Positions 32,071 to 42,017 of a stretch of 64,000 bases of DNA are shown here, piece after piece. The notes below the pieces were generated by a model. It searched no databases. It saw only the letters and a program-made list of their open reading frames with translations, and was not told the DNA's origin. A program made the translations under genes and the position numbers. Within the stretch, counting starts at the first letter, position 1, and each line of letters begins with the position of its first letter. Source of the stretch: Branchipolynoe longqiensis (lineage: Eukaryota > Annelida > Polychaeta > Phyllodocida > Polynoidae). The stretch covers positions 89,743,989 through 89,807,988 of the forward strand of contig CM059190.1 in NCBI GenBank assembly GCA_030323885.1. Reading direction: 5' to 3'.

Positions 32071-32129
32071 ATCCCGTCCTGATATGACCTTAGATGTTGC
32101 TAGGACGTAAAACAACAACAAACAAACAA
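32071..32129 (+). mobile_element. 5'-truncated SINE tail, 59 bp, with 11-bp TSD
   Basis: Only the last part of the SINE (CCCGTCCTGATATGACCTTA to (AAAC)n) is present. ACATGTGATGA at 32060-32070 and 32130-32140 is exact. Confidence 0.93.
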
Positions 32130-32882
32130 ACATGTGATGAGGATGCTCTGATTAGAATAGTGTGTTTGAGCTGTATCCTCAAGCCAACTTGGTATATATG
32201 TGGTGATAGCTAGGTGTTAGCTAGGTGCATCCAGGAATCTGAGGTTCATCTGGTATTGCTGTTAACACCTTGTCAAGCTGCCTCTTGAATGATTGCACAT
32301 TGCAGTTTGATTGGTTTCTTATTTAAGCTGCCATTGTGTATTGAATATCAAACGTTATCTAATTATTAGGAATAATAGTTGTGACTCTGAAAATTAGTGG
32401 TTAATGGTTGTTGGAGTTTTATGTCATGGCTACATCTAAGGTCATGTCAGAACGGGTATCGACTTGTAGCAGTGCTCACTCATGGTGACTTCATACTGCT
32501 GCCCCACTGGGAAATCAGGCTGCCAGCACCATGAACTGATATCACACTCAGTCTCATTATCCAACCAGTCCTTGCTCTATCCTATTCCCCCCTTCCCTTA
32601 TAAGGCCGCCCGCCGGCCTCCCTCAGGCACTCACCCTCCTGCCGCCTTCCAGCTCCCTGCTGGGCGGTGACAGCAGCTGAGGTGTGAATGCTGGCGGCCC
32701 GGGGGAGGGCGAGAGGTGGCGAGCAGCGGGCGTCGGGTGAGGCGCGAGGGCTGCGCGACCCGGGGGGCGGGGGAGGTGGCGACGCGCCGCGCCATCTGCC
32801 GAGGTGAGTAGGCAGCGCGACACGGGGCGGGGGAGGGTCTCTTCCTCTCCTCGCATCAAACGTAATGCTTCGCATTACGACC

Positions 32883-32959
32883 GATGCGCGAAAAGGAAGA
32901 AGGGAAGGCGGGGGTGGAAATAAGGCGTTTTATTCTACGCCTCAACAGAGAACATACAG
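32883..32959 (+). repeat. 77-bp inverted repeat, left arm
   Basis: Identical over its full length to the reverse complement of 33674-33750. Confidence 0.97.
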
Positions 32960-33673
32960 AGTAAACAGTGGATAAGCTCCAGGGAGCAACAGTGAGAGAA
33001 CTCATAAGGAGCAAGAGTAAGGTCAATAAGGCTCCGGGGAGGAGTGAAGACCTCAGAAGGAGGAACAAATGTATATAGTAAGGATGAAGGTAAAGAAGCT
33101 CATGAGGAGCGGATAAATGAATAATGTTCGGAAAATTAAATGTCAGTAGAGTGAGGGGGTGCCGAGGAGCCCTCCACCAAAAAAGGCGGAGAGGGCTCGC
33201 GGCGCGCCCGAGGGGAGAGGCGGGGCAGCAGGGTGGGGCGGCAGGGGGGGGCACTGCGTCAGGGGCCAGGTTCCCTCTGGGGGCGGCGAGTGTCCGTGGC
33301 CTGCGTCGACAGGGAGCGGGCGGCCAAAAAGGAGGAGGCCCGCTCCTTGGCGACATCCGGTGAGGAGGTCCGACGAGGGTGGAGCAGGGGGGCAGCGAAG
33401 TCCTCAGGGCTGGGCGGGGTGGCGGTTGGGGGTGGGTCAGGTGGGTCGCTGAAGGCGGTGTCGTGGGGGTCGGCGGCTGTGATGTCTGCGGAGGGTTCTT
33501 GGTGAGGCTGGGCTGGGCTGTGGCCTGAGGCGTGAGGTCCGAGGTGATGGTCCCCGGCTGTGACTGGGCGGCGCTGCGATCGGTGGTCGCTGGGAGGATG
33601 TCGGTGGACGGCGGTGTCGATAGGGTCGGCGGCTGTGAAGTCGGCAGAGGGTTCCTCGTGGGGCTGGGCTGGG

Positions 33674-33750
33674 CTGTATGTTCTCTGTTGAGGCGTAGAA
33701 TAAAACGCCTTATTTCCACCCCCGCCTTCCCTTCTTCCTTTTCGCGCATC
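33674..33750 (-). repeat. 77-bp inverted repeat, right arm
   Basis: Ends CCTTTTCGCGCATC directly at the resumption of the host SINE. Confidence 0.97.
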
Positions 33751-34426
33751 AATGCAGAGTGCCAGGCTAGGAAGTGACATGTATCAATTTTGGTTTGACT
33801 GGACCGGGAACCAAACTCCTGACCTTCTGCATGTGAGACCCGCGCTTTGTCGATTATGCCACTGCACATGGTGTGAAAATTAGTGGGGATATTGGATCTG
33901 TTCGGAAAGGATTGTAATCCGCTAACCAAACCTTGGCTAATATCAATCACCAATCAGACTGCATGTTATAAAATAAGTCGGGGTCAGTCCTCTGATTCAA
34001 TACTGTTAATATAAGAACCCTTAATCCATTTGACTTAATTCTTACTGATGGCAACTTTATTGGAATTGCTGGAACTTCTGGCACTGACTCAACCCGTGTG
34101 AAAGGCTTTGGATGGTGGTGTTATGAGGGTGATTAAAATGGGAAATATTGCGCCTATAGAAGGATTCGAACCCACAACTCTTGAATTCTGAGCCAGTGTG
34201 CTAACCATTACACATCCTAGGCTCCCAGATGGCACCACCCTACCCATGCCTACCTGAGTACCTGTCTGTACCTACCTGAGAGCTCAGTGCAGACTACTAG
34301 ACTCGCCCCCCTGCAATTGTAAGTCTTTGGTATTGTAAATCTTTTAGATGTTTTACATCCATAAATTGTTTTAATGCTTACAATAAACAGGCAATGCACA
34401 TACATACTTACTTAATACATACCTAC

Positions 34427-34473
<47 letters not shown>

Positions 34474-34511
34474 CATACATACTTACTTACATACATACAT
34501 ACATACTTACA

Positions 34512-34878
34512 TGTTGTGAGCGCAGGCAACGAGGATAATAGAGGGCGGATACAGCATTTTATTCATGAACACAACCGTTATATAATGAATTACCGTATCT
34601 GACTCGGCAAGGTACCCTACCGAGTTAAATGTGAAAATAAAATAGTCAAATAATCAAAAAATCAACAAAAAATCGGCGAAGCCAGTGGTTCGAGCAACGA
34701 CCGGGGTGGAAGTGGGGCTTGGTCTGGGACCGGAAGGGCGAAGTAGGGAGGCACCGGGGCGCCACCTGATGGATTCGAACCCAAGCATTAGTTCCAATTC
34801 AAACAGTACTACCCGTCAACATCAGGGGGGTCACTGCGCTCCAACTACACCGGCATATCCAAGATATACGCGTGTACA
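34512..34878 (-). mobile_element. Possible solo LTR nested in the TRIM
   Basis: The minus-strand sequence starts TGTACACGCG and ends GCGCTCACAACA, with GAATAAAATGC about 50 bp before the end. TACA flanks both sides, but this lies in CATA repeats and so is weak. A box-B-like GGGTTCGAATCC is present on the minus strand. Only one copy is seen. Confidence 0.4.
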
Positions 34879-35136
34879 TACATACATACATACATACATA
34901 CATACATACATACATACATACATACATACATACATACATACATACACACACACATACATACATACATACATACACACATACACACTTACACACATACATA
35001 CATACACACGTACACACATACACACATACACACATACACACATACACATACACACATACACATACATACATACACACATACATACACACATACACACACA
35101 TACACACATACACACACATACACACATACACACACA
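34866..35136. repeat. (CATA)n and CACATA array
   Basis: Pure CATA followed by mixed ACACATACAC units. It belongs to the expanded internal region of the surrounding TRIM. Confidence 0.95.
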
Positions 35137-35383
35137 GAGGGTAGATTCAACAACCATACAGTGCGTAGCTTGTATGGGATCCAGGTCATGTCAACCAGTG
35201 TCATAAGGGTGATGAACATTGGAAATATTGCACCTAGGACAGAATTTGAACCAGCACATCTAGCATTGGAGGCTAGTGCGCTAACCATTACACCACCTAG
35301 GCTCCCTGATGTCACCACCGTATCCATGCCTACCTGTCTAGGCGGCTCCTTGCCTGAGAGGTCAGTGCAGCCTACTACAGTGG

Positions 35384-35685
35384 TTTACAGTGACCGGCCA
35401 TTCCGGCTGGACCGGCCTCAGGCGTTTGTCCACTGATTAGTCATACGGTTTGCACTTTGGTTTGACGAAGGTGGTTCTCCTGACCCACCCACCTATTGGT
35501 GAAGTCTGACAGAAAAAAACCCAGCAACTATAGTTACTTGGAAAAAAGCACCCCTTATTTAAAAACTGTGACCTCAATAAATTCTGACTGTAATTGGTTT
35601 ATGGAGACTGGGTGAGCAAGTTTCTAGCACTCGGGCAGTATTGCACACACGGGTATTTACTGTGCCTTTGCACAATGGGGACAGC
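35384..35685. other. No recognised feature
   Basis: Unique sequence with no coding or repeat signature. Confidence 0.45.
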
Positions 35686-36375
35686 TAGTGACTTGCACAG
35701 CTAGTGACTTGCACAGTGGTGACTAGATAAAAGATTCACTCCGTACTGACAGTACAGGGGTGAAAACCAACCCATTAGAAAAGCTGGCGAAGAATTTCGA
35801 CATGCTGGGGAAATTAATTGAGTGAATAATGTCTTAATTTAAGAAGCAATAATTATTCTTTATGTATGTCTTCATATTTACCTGCTAGTTTTGAGTTGGA
35901 AAATATAATAAAACATATACTCTAATGCAGTTTATAAGTGAAATCGGCAGTGTTTTATCACCGCCATCTTGTCCTTTTGCATTCTTTCTGATTTCATCAA
36001 CTCTGCACCGATATATGTAGCCATTTGATCATGGAATGAGAGTTTCTACTTCCTGTTCCATACTAAAGCTATTTTCGCCCGCATTTACACTACGTTGTCG
36101 TTCACCCATGTACTACAAGTACATGGTGAATCTTTTATCTAAGTGGTGACTTGCACAGTTGGTGACTTGCACAGTTGGTGACTTGCGCAGTGGCGACTTG
36201 CGCAGTTGCGACTTGCACAGTGGGTGACTTGCACAGTGGGTGACTTGCACAGTGGTTGTTTTGCACAGCAAGTGAATTGCACAGCAAGTGAATTGCACAG
36301 CAAGTGAATTGCCTCAGTGGGCAGCTTGCATAATAGGTGGCTTTTCACAGTGACTTGCACAGTATCTGACTTTCA
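35686..36375. repeat. GACTTGCACAGTGGT minisatellite, split by a MITE
   Basis: 14-16-bp units (GTGACTTGCACAGT and variants) at 35686-35723 and 36142-36375. The MITE 35724-36141 inserted into a unit and duplicated nine bases of it. Confidence 0.9.
35724..36141. mobile_element. TAGATAAAAG MITE, 9-bp TSD, copy 3
   Basis: Ends TAGATAAAAGATTCA at both termini. AGTGGTGAC at 35715-35723 and 36142-36150 is exact, although the host is itself repetitive. Subterminal hairpin near 35737-35766. Length 418 bp, as in copy 2. Confidence 0.9.
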
Positions 36376-36402
36376 TGTGTTGACCCCACACTCTGTCAAG
36401 TA

Positions 36403-36580
36403 CAGTAAAACCTCTCTAACCGACCACCTCCACGGATCGACCACTCCCCTAAAGTGATCGCCTTATTTGCGTCCCAAACGATCACCCATACAATATCATT
36501 GTAATGATTTTTTTGTAAATCCCCAAACGACCACCTCCCTAAATGGACCATTTAAAGTAGGTCCCATGGTCGCTCAATCC
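36403..36580 (-). mobile_element. pogo/Tigger-like MITE, one end lost
   Basis: Begins TA-CAGTAAAACCTCTCTAACCG and carries the family interior in reverse. The other terminal repeat has been replaced by a SINE tail. Confidence 0.75.
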
Positions 36581-36584
36581 CATA

Positions 36585-36648
36585 TCCTGTCCCGATATGA
36601 CCTTACATGTTACTAAGTCGCTAAACCACAACAAACAGGCGAACTACT
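36585..36648 (+). mobile_element. 5'-truncated SINE tail
   Basis: TCCTGTCCCGATATGACCTT to AACCACAACAAACAGGCG; about 60 bp of the SINE 3' end joined to the truncated MITE. Confidence 0.7.
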
Positions 36649-37144
36649 CACAGAGGGAACCAGTGACGCATTTTGCGAGGGGGCGGGGGAGGTGACATTT
36701 GGTGTCACTGCACTGACAGGGCAGAATCACCATTCCCACATGCAGGGTGTGATGGGTGTCGCCACCTGGTATCAACTAACAGAACTAGCGGCGCATCTCT
36801 ATTTAACAAGAAAATGGACTAAGTGTGAGAACTGTTTTGAAGAGCAGGTCATGGCATATATATATATATATACGGACACATATTTATACGTATACACATA
36901 CACATATATGTATACACGTACACATACACATATATGAATATATATAAAAGAGTGCCCTTTTTCAAAACCCGATATTGCAAACTCATTTTTTTGACCAGCG
37001 CTTATCACGCTTTGGAATCTGTGTATGTGTGTATGTGTGTATACATGTATATGTGTGTATATCTGTTCATACGTGTATGTACGTTTATATATGTGTGCTA
37101 TGTGTGTACATATGTGTGTATATGTGTATAACTATAAGGGCCAC
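36649..37144. other. No gene; TA/TG dinucleotide-rich patches
   Basis: 36857-36950 and 37020-37130 are built from TATATA, TGTGTATA and ACACATA. The rest is unassigned. Confidence 0.55.
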
Positions 37145-37147
37145 TAA

Positions 37148-37599
37148 GGCCGTAATCGATTAACACGACCCGGGCGACTCGGCTCACCCGAGTCGTCAGA
37201 ATTTCAAATAGAACACCGCGAGTGGAGTCGACAAATACACATGCCATGTGCAAAACGACCCGACCCCAGTAACCCACCTCTTGGCTTGGGTTTGCTAGGA
37301 GCGATGATGTCACATTTGTGCTGGTACCTGTAAGATAACGACTACCAGTACAACTCCTATGTGTTGTTTTAATGCTCTTTTTTTTAATAACCCAGATTGT
37401 CAGCTTCTACAATCATAAAATACTTTAAATCCTATTTTGCTGTACATATATCGGTTATTGAAAAAAAATATTAAGTTTTAGATGAAGGCACCATTTTGTC
37501 CACCCCGGGCGTATTCGTTTAATCAACCCGAGTCTGTAGGATGTGCGCATGCGCCAAAAAGTGGCTCGGGTGACCCGAGTTGATTAATCGATTACACCC
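37148..37599. mobile_element. MITE with GGCCGTAATCGATTAA ends, copy 1
   Basis: Ends GGCCGTAATCGATTAACACG and, inverted, GGGTGTAATCGATTAATCAA. The 3-bp duplication TAA is at 37145-37147 and 37600-37602. Inside both ends are CACCCGAGTCG-type subterminal repeats. A 3-bp duplication suggests a Harbinger-like element. Confidence 0.82.
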
Positions 37600-37602
37600 T
37601 AA

Positions 37603-38126
37603 GTGACAATGAAGAACCAGTGTGGATAATACCGTTCATTGAAGTGAACAGAGCCATATCCGGCTGGGAAAACCGCCCAACCGAATCAAAGTAAAAGAAA
37701 AAATTGTGGGTCAGATACAGTGCCAAATGCAATAGGGGCTGTCTGGGCACACGTAGGCGCCTTAAATACCGTGATCAAAGCGCCACCTGGCAGATCACCC
37801 CAAGTAAGAATGGGCACCATCAGTCTGATATATATAATCTCAGCGACGCAGCGCTGACTACCAGTTTAGTCTTTGTAGGAAGTGACACCATAGTGGGAAT
37901 ATAAACAATGGTAGTAGCGGTAATAATAATAATAATTAGCAGTAATAATGATTAAAACAGAGAAGGAGCCCGTGGCTCCTTTACACCTGCATATACATGT
38001 ATATGGGTTGTTCTCAGAACAGGTGGTCCATGATGCGTTACTCAGTTTGAAATCTCATAATATTCTTGTCTTTCATGAAATCGACCAATTTGCATTTGTA
38101 TCATCATGTTGGTATGACAAGGACAT
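37603..38126. other. No recognised gene
   Basis: Includes (TAA)n at 37923-37936. Short frames have no domain or splice support. Confidence 0.45.
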
Positions 38127-38205
38127 CATCATCATCATCATCATCATGCTGTCAGTCGCGATGCGACAAAGACTGCTTTCATTACTTGACTGCCAGTCTC
38201 CACAT
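38127..38205 (-). mobile_element. LINE family 1, 3' UTR fragment
   Basis: (CAT)n followed by GCTGTCAGTCGCGATGCGAC and AGACTGCTTTCATTACTTGA, the 3' end of the LINE also at 10452 and 56759. It ends just inside the coding part. Confidence 0.75.
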
Positions 38206-38216
38206 TTCATGAAAGC

Positions 38217-38467
38217 TGCCTGCAAAAGTGTTGAAGTGCTGCTGGCTTTTGCAAGTTACCAGCGGCACTCTCTCGGGGTCAAATAGAGGTTTCACACCGG
38301 CAAGAACATGTCCAGACAGGTGCAAAAGTATTTGTCCCTGCAGTGGCTGGTCGGGAGATGTTGGGAGTTCCATACATCAACCGCCCTTGATGCTGCCATA
38401 GTGACATGGGTTTCTGTTCAGGGTTTGCTCCCTTAGCCTTCGGTTCTGTCAAGAACCTGTACCACAA
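38217..38467 (+). repeat. Dispersed repeat, second copy
   Basis: Matches 14051-14320 from GTTGAAGTGCTGCTGGCTTT to GAACCTGTACCACAA, with scattered differences. Confidence 0.78.
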
Positions 38468-38779
38468 GGCAGTGGTTTACAACTCTGCAGGGCAGGGGCG
38501 TCAAACTCCTTGAGGTATTGCAATACCTGCATACCTATCTGCTGATCGACATAGTATAAGCAAAATCATACACTTTGGTGGTTTTGTTTCTTTGTATACT
38601 GAAAAATTAGGCAAAAATGAAGTGCCAAAAGCGTGCCCAATTTATGACACGCTGAATGGTGTGTTAAGCACATTGCAATTACATATAAAGAAATGCTATG
38701 ATTTGGGATAAGTGCATTAGTAAACACTCTGTAAGACTTGTTTCTATTATTTAGGATACAAATTATGCCTTCTCTCTTG
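38468..38779. other. No recognised feature
   Basis: Unique AT-rich sequence. Confidence 0.45.
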
Positions 38780-38783
38780 ATAT

Positions 38784-39286
38784 TGTAGTGGTCTGCACTG
38801 ACCTCTCAGGCAAGTAACCACATAGACAGGTAGGCGTGGGGAGCGTGTTGATATCAGGGAGCCTAGGTGGTGTAATGGTTAGCACACTGGCCCGGAATGC
38901 AAAGAGATGTGGGTTCGAGTCCCGCTCTAGGCGCAGTATTTCCCATTTTCATCACCCCCACGACACTGGTTGCCGTGATCAGGATCCTGTACAAGCTTTG
39001 CGCTGTATGGTTGTTGAACCTACCCTGTGTATGTATGTGTTAGTGCATTGCCTGTATGTATGTAATTGTAAGCATTACAAGACTTACAATTCCAGGGGGA
39101 CGAGTGTAGTGGTCTGCACTGACCTCTCAGGCAAGTAACCACATAGACAGGTAGGCGTGGGGAGTGTGTTGATATCAGGGAGCCTAGGTGGTGTAATGGT
39201 TAGCACACTGGCCCGGAATGCAAAGAGATGTGGGTTCGAGTCCCGCTCTAGGCACAATATTTCCCATTTTCATCACCCCCATGACA
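38784..39286 (+). mobile_element. TRIM element, complete two-LTR copy, TSD ATAT
   Basis: LTRs 38784-38965 and 39105-39286 (182 bp each, about four differences). Internal 38966-39104 (139 bp) with TGGTTGCCGTGATCAGG one base after the 5' LTR and AGGGGGACGAG directly before the 3' LTR. ATAT at 38780-38783 and 39287-39290. The tRNA-like core of the first LTR is 38861-38932 (72 nt): seven acceptor pairs (GCCTAGG with TCTAGGC), a paired D arm (GTGT/GCAC) and a paired T arm (GTGGG-TTCGAGT-CCCGC). The anticodon stem does not pair. No protein is encoded, so mobilisation would need another element's enzymes. This is the type copy of the family in this window. Confidence 0.85.
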
Positions 39287-39290
39287 ATAT

Positions 39291-39820
39291 CTATTAAATT
39301 ATTGAGACATTAAACTTGTTGTAACGGTCATTACACTTCTTCATGTCCACTTTGAAGAGAAACTTTCAAAATTGCTTTTTACTGGCAGAAGATGTGCGGG
39401 GAACTATTTGTAAACACTATTGTCAGCAGGGACTCCTCAGAAGTGCACTCATACAATTTTTTTAGATTAACATTGCCAATATAATCATATTTTATAAGAT
39501 TAAAATGTGTTTAATTTGAGTGTGGTGTCCATTGAAACGACAGCACATAAGAAATAATCAGTAATTTCCTGCTAGCTCCTACCAGCCTAGTTCCATGACC
39601 CCTTGCAAAAAAAGTGAGTGGGTCAACTATCTTTTTTCCCTCAAAATATGTTGTGGAGGGATTATGTATTTAACTTGTGTCATTAGGGCGTCATTTGTAG
39701 AAAGTTTATTTTTAACCCACCATGTCACATATTTGAACCACATTTTCCGAGAACAACCCATATACAGTCTATATATGTGTATATATTTGTATACAATTGT
39801 TGTTCTTATCTCCTCCTCAG
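39291..39820. other. Presumed ferlin intron, unassigned sequence
   Basis: No feature recognised except the pyrimidine-rich end (CTTATCTCCTCCTCAG) serving the exon at 39821. Confidence 0.5.
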
Positions 39821-39923
39821 GTTACTCAGCCAGGCCACTGTCTCCCTGAAGGAAGTCGTCAGAGGACAAAGGAGTCAGAAGCTCAGCCTCAGCATGGTGG
39901 ACAGCAACAACCGGAAAACAGAC
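39821..39923 (+). CDS. Ferlin-family exon, end of first C2 domain (part 1)
   Basis: 103-bp exon between a good acceptor (CTCCTCCTCAG) and a GTACGC donor, which is weaker than consensus. One leading base completes a codon from an upstream exon, then 34 codons follow: LLSQATVSLKEVVRGQRSQK, LSLSMVDSNNRKTD. In dysferlin, myoferlin and otoferlin the first C2 domain has the same succession: a GxATVxLK(E/D) strand, a variable loop, then a strand ending in D/N-rich residues before the last strand. Ferlins are large C-terminally anchored multi-C2 proteins acting in calcium-dependent membrane fusion and repair. The exon joins in frame to 41830-41932. The upstream exon, which should end in the 'GRN(R)' part, was not found in the window and may lie near the gap or further upstream. 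Assignment to a specific ferlin is not possible. Confidence 0.72.
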
Positions 39924-40301
39924 GTACGCATGCGCACTTACACTAAAATGTCGTCTGCTCTCAAACTCACTGGAATGTCAAATTTGTGTAATTGTTTTCA
40001 CTGAATATGGCGCGTTTATATGACACAAACGGGTCGTGTAGTTCACCATTAGGAAAATTACAAATTAAAAAGTTGGTGATCGTTCTTTTGAAATAGAAAT
40101 CTGGGTCGGGCGGGTAGATTTTATTTTACATTTTTTTATTTTTTCCCTCCACTCTCGATCCTGCTCCCCTCCCCTTCCCAGATCTCTCCCTATAACCCTT
40201 CAAATCCTTCTCCATTCCATTTCCCGACTGCCCTGTCCATTCCCCTCTCTTCACCCCCCTTTCTATTTCTCACTCCATCCGCCCACTCCATTTAACAGTA
40301 T

Positions 40302-40734
40302 GGCCGTAATCGATTAACACGACCCGGGCGACTCGGGTCACCCGAGTCGTCAGAATTTCAAATAGAACACTGCGAGTGGAGTCGACAAATACACGTGCCG
40401 TGTGCAAAACAACCCGACCCCAGTGACCCACCTCTTGGCTCGGGTTTGCAAGGAGCGATGACGTCACATTTGCGCTGGTACCATCCTGCATGGTAACAGC
40501 CACCGGTACCAGTCATACATATTTTTTTTTGGTAATAACATAGATTAATTAAATGGAAATATCACTAAACTATGCCATCATAAAAATAGTTAAATCATAT
40601 TTTGCTGTAATTATATCGGCTACTAAAAAAACTAATAAAACGGCGACCATTTTTGTCACCCGAGCACGGAGAAGCTTATTCGATTATTCGACCCGAGTCT
40701 GCAGGTGACCAGAGTCGATTAATCGATTACGCCC
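40302..40734. mobile_element. MITE with GGCCGTAATCGATTAA ends, copy 2
   Basis: Ends GGCCGTAATCGATTAACACG and, inverted, GGGCGTAATCGATTAATCG. TAT at 40299-40301 and 40735-40737 is the 3-bp duplication. It lies in the intron between the two ferlin exons. Confidence 0.85.
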
Positions 40735-40737
40735 TAT

Positions 40738-41312
40738 CTGAACAAAAAGATTCAGGGTTGGGGAGATTTGTCAGGTACGAGCAGGGACGATCACCAATTT
40801 CTTTTTCTTTGGCCTTAACTCTCCAATATTAGCCTTCTAATTAGTTATATTTACTTGTGTATTGTGATAGTGATTGATAAGTAATGCTGCTGTTATTATA
40901 GCATTGTAATAGTGGTGTTCATTAGAGTGTTTGTATAATTATACCGTAGGGTGTTTATTTTGTATTGAATCAAGTTAGTTGAAATATTATGACCATAGTA
41001 AGTTTACTTTTTGTGGTGTCATTTTTGTTAGGATTTAGAAAGCCTTATTGGTAACAACACACAGTGAGTGATTTGTGTGTGTGGGCGGTGGGGGGGGGGG
41101 CGGGGTTCTACGCCATGTTAGTAATAGAACGGTGTAGACATGCGGGGGTGAGGCCAGACATTGTCGTAAACTTGTTGCATTTTAGCAGCTACACACATTA
41201 GTTCTTGCCACTGCCGTCAGAGGGCGCCATGGTGGCGGAAATCATCGCTTTGTTTACTCATGCCTTACTATGGGTTATAATATATATGTGGTGTTGTAGC
41301 CAAACACCAACT
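40738..41312. other. Presumed ferlin intron, no feature
   Basis: AT-rich sequence with a G run at 41090-41100. The phrase GCCGTCAGAGGGCGCCATGG at 41213 precedes a short frame without recognised domain. Confidence 0.45.
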
Positions 41313-41620
41313 CCGATCTCTCACCCCACATGCCTCACCCTCACCCCACATGCCTCACCCCACATGCCTCACCCTCACCCCACATGCCTCACCCTCACCC
41401 CACATGCCTCATCCTCATCCCACATGCCTCACCCTCATCCCACATGCCTCACCCCCCACCTTCACCCCACATGTCTCACCCCCCACGTTCACCCCACATG
41501 CCTCACCCCTCCCCCTCCCCCATCGCTCACCCCCGACCCTCAACCCCCACCGTCACCCCCATCCCTCCCTCTCCCCTCACCCTCACCCTCACCCTCACAC
41601 CCGCCCAACCCAGAACCCAT
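41313..41620. repeat. CCCCACATGCCTCACCCTCA minisatellite
   Basis: About ten units of 20-22 bp, then C-rich degenerate sequence. Pro/His frames here are artefacts. Confidence 0.93.
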
Positions 41621-41829
41621 CCACACTTCATTGCCATTTACCAACCTTGTTTATTAACTCATTGCCCACTTCCAAAGGTGATTTTATTTTCAGTTAAGAT
41701 ATATATGGATGTATTGCACCAGTTTGTGTTCTTAATGTACCTAATCTGTAATCACGTAGCACCTATGAATAACAAATCCAACTGACAAGCTAAAAATAAC
41801 AACCGATGTAATTTTCCCATTTACTGCAG

Positions 41830-41932
41830 TGTGTGCTGAACATACAGCTGACATACAAGCCTCCTCCAGGCGCCAAGGATACAGGAGGTGGAGGCGGAGG
41901 CCGAGTGATCACTGTGGACTATGACGATGAAG
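41830..41932 (+). CDS. Ferlin-family exon, end of first C2 domain (part 2) and linker
   Basis: 103-bp exon: acceptor TTTACTGCAG and strong donor GTATGTGT. It starts in phase 0, which fits the preceding exon, and encodes CVLNIQLTYKPPPGAKDT, a six-glycine run, and RVITVDYDDE, ending one base into a codon. VLNIQLTYKPPPGA corresponds to the last strand of the ferlin first C2 domain (for example the QVSYTPLPGA-type end in dysferlin). The Gly-run and acidic residues fit the disordered linker before the second C2 domain. A polypyrimidine tract of more than 1 kb begins about 85 bp downstream in the intron. Confidence 0.75.
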
Positions 41933-42017
41933 GTATGTGTAGGCTCTCATTATGTTGATCGGGTCGAATTGAATTTCAGGAATTAGACACTTCTTAGAAA
42001 CATTTGTTTCTACCAAT

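Larger units (their letters stand above)
32587..33750. mobile_element. GC-rich element with perfect 77-bp inverted repeats
   Basis: 32883-32959 and 33674-33750 are exact reverse complements (start GATGCGCGAAAAGGAAGAAG). Between them lies GC-rich sequence with an internal duplication (two GGCTGGGCTGGGCTGT-containing units). A further GC-rich segment, 32587-32882, lies outside the left inverted repeat and ends in an 8-bp stem (CGTAATGC/GCATTACG). No target duplication is seen. The 365-codon minus frame crossing it has Pro/Ser/Thr-rich content and no known domain. The class is unknown. Confidence 0.7.
32401..33873 (-). mobile_element. tRNA-derived SINE split by a GC-rich element, 13-bp TSD
   Basis: The 3' part is 32401-32586 and the 5' part about 33751-33873. 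TGAAAATTAGTGG at 32388-32400 and 33874-33886 is an exact target duplication of the SINE. The element at 32587-33750 interrupts it. Confidence 0.9.
34119..35379 (-). mobile_element. TRIM element with expanded internal region, TSD GTGG
   Basis: Reverse orientation. LTRs at 34119-34301 and 35199-35379 are homologous to the 182-bp TRIM LTR and both keep the tRNA-like core. GTGG at 34115-34118 and 35380-35383 is the 4-bp duplication. The internal region, 139 bp elsewhere, is about 900 bp here: its short TGTA tracts have grown into long CATA arrays, and another insertion (34512-34878) sits among them. Confidence 0.82.

Noticed and set aside
32856..33953. 365-codon minus-strand open frame
   Set aside because: It runs from SINE sequence across both 77-bp inverted arms; Pro/Ser/Thr-rich with no recognised domain.
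34512..34878. A real tRNA near the box-B-like GGGTTCGAATCC
   Set aside because: No matching acceptor stem or anticodon arm could be paired at tRNA spacing.
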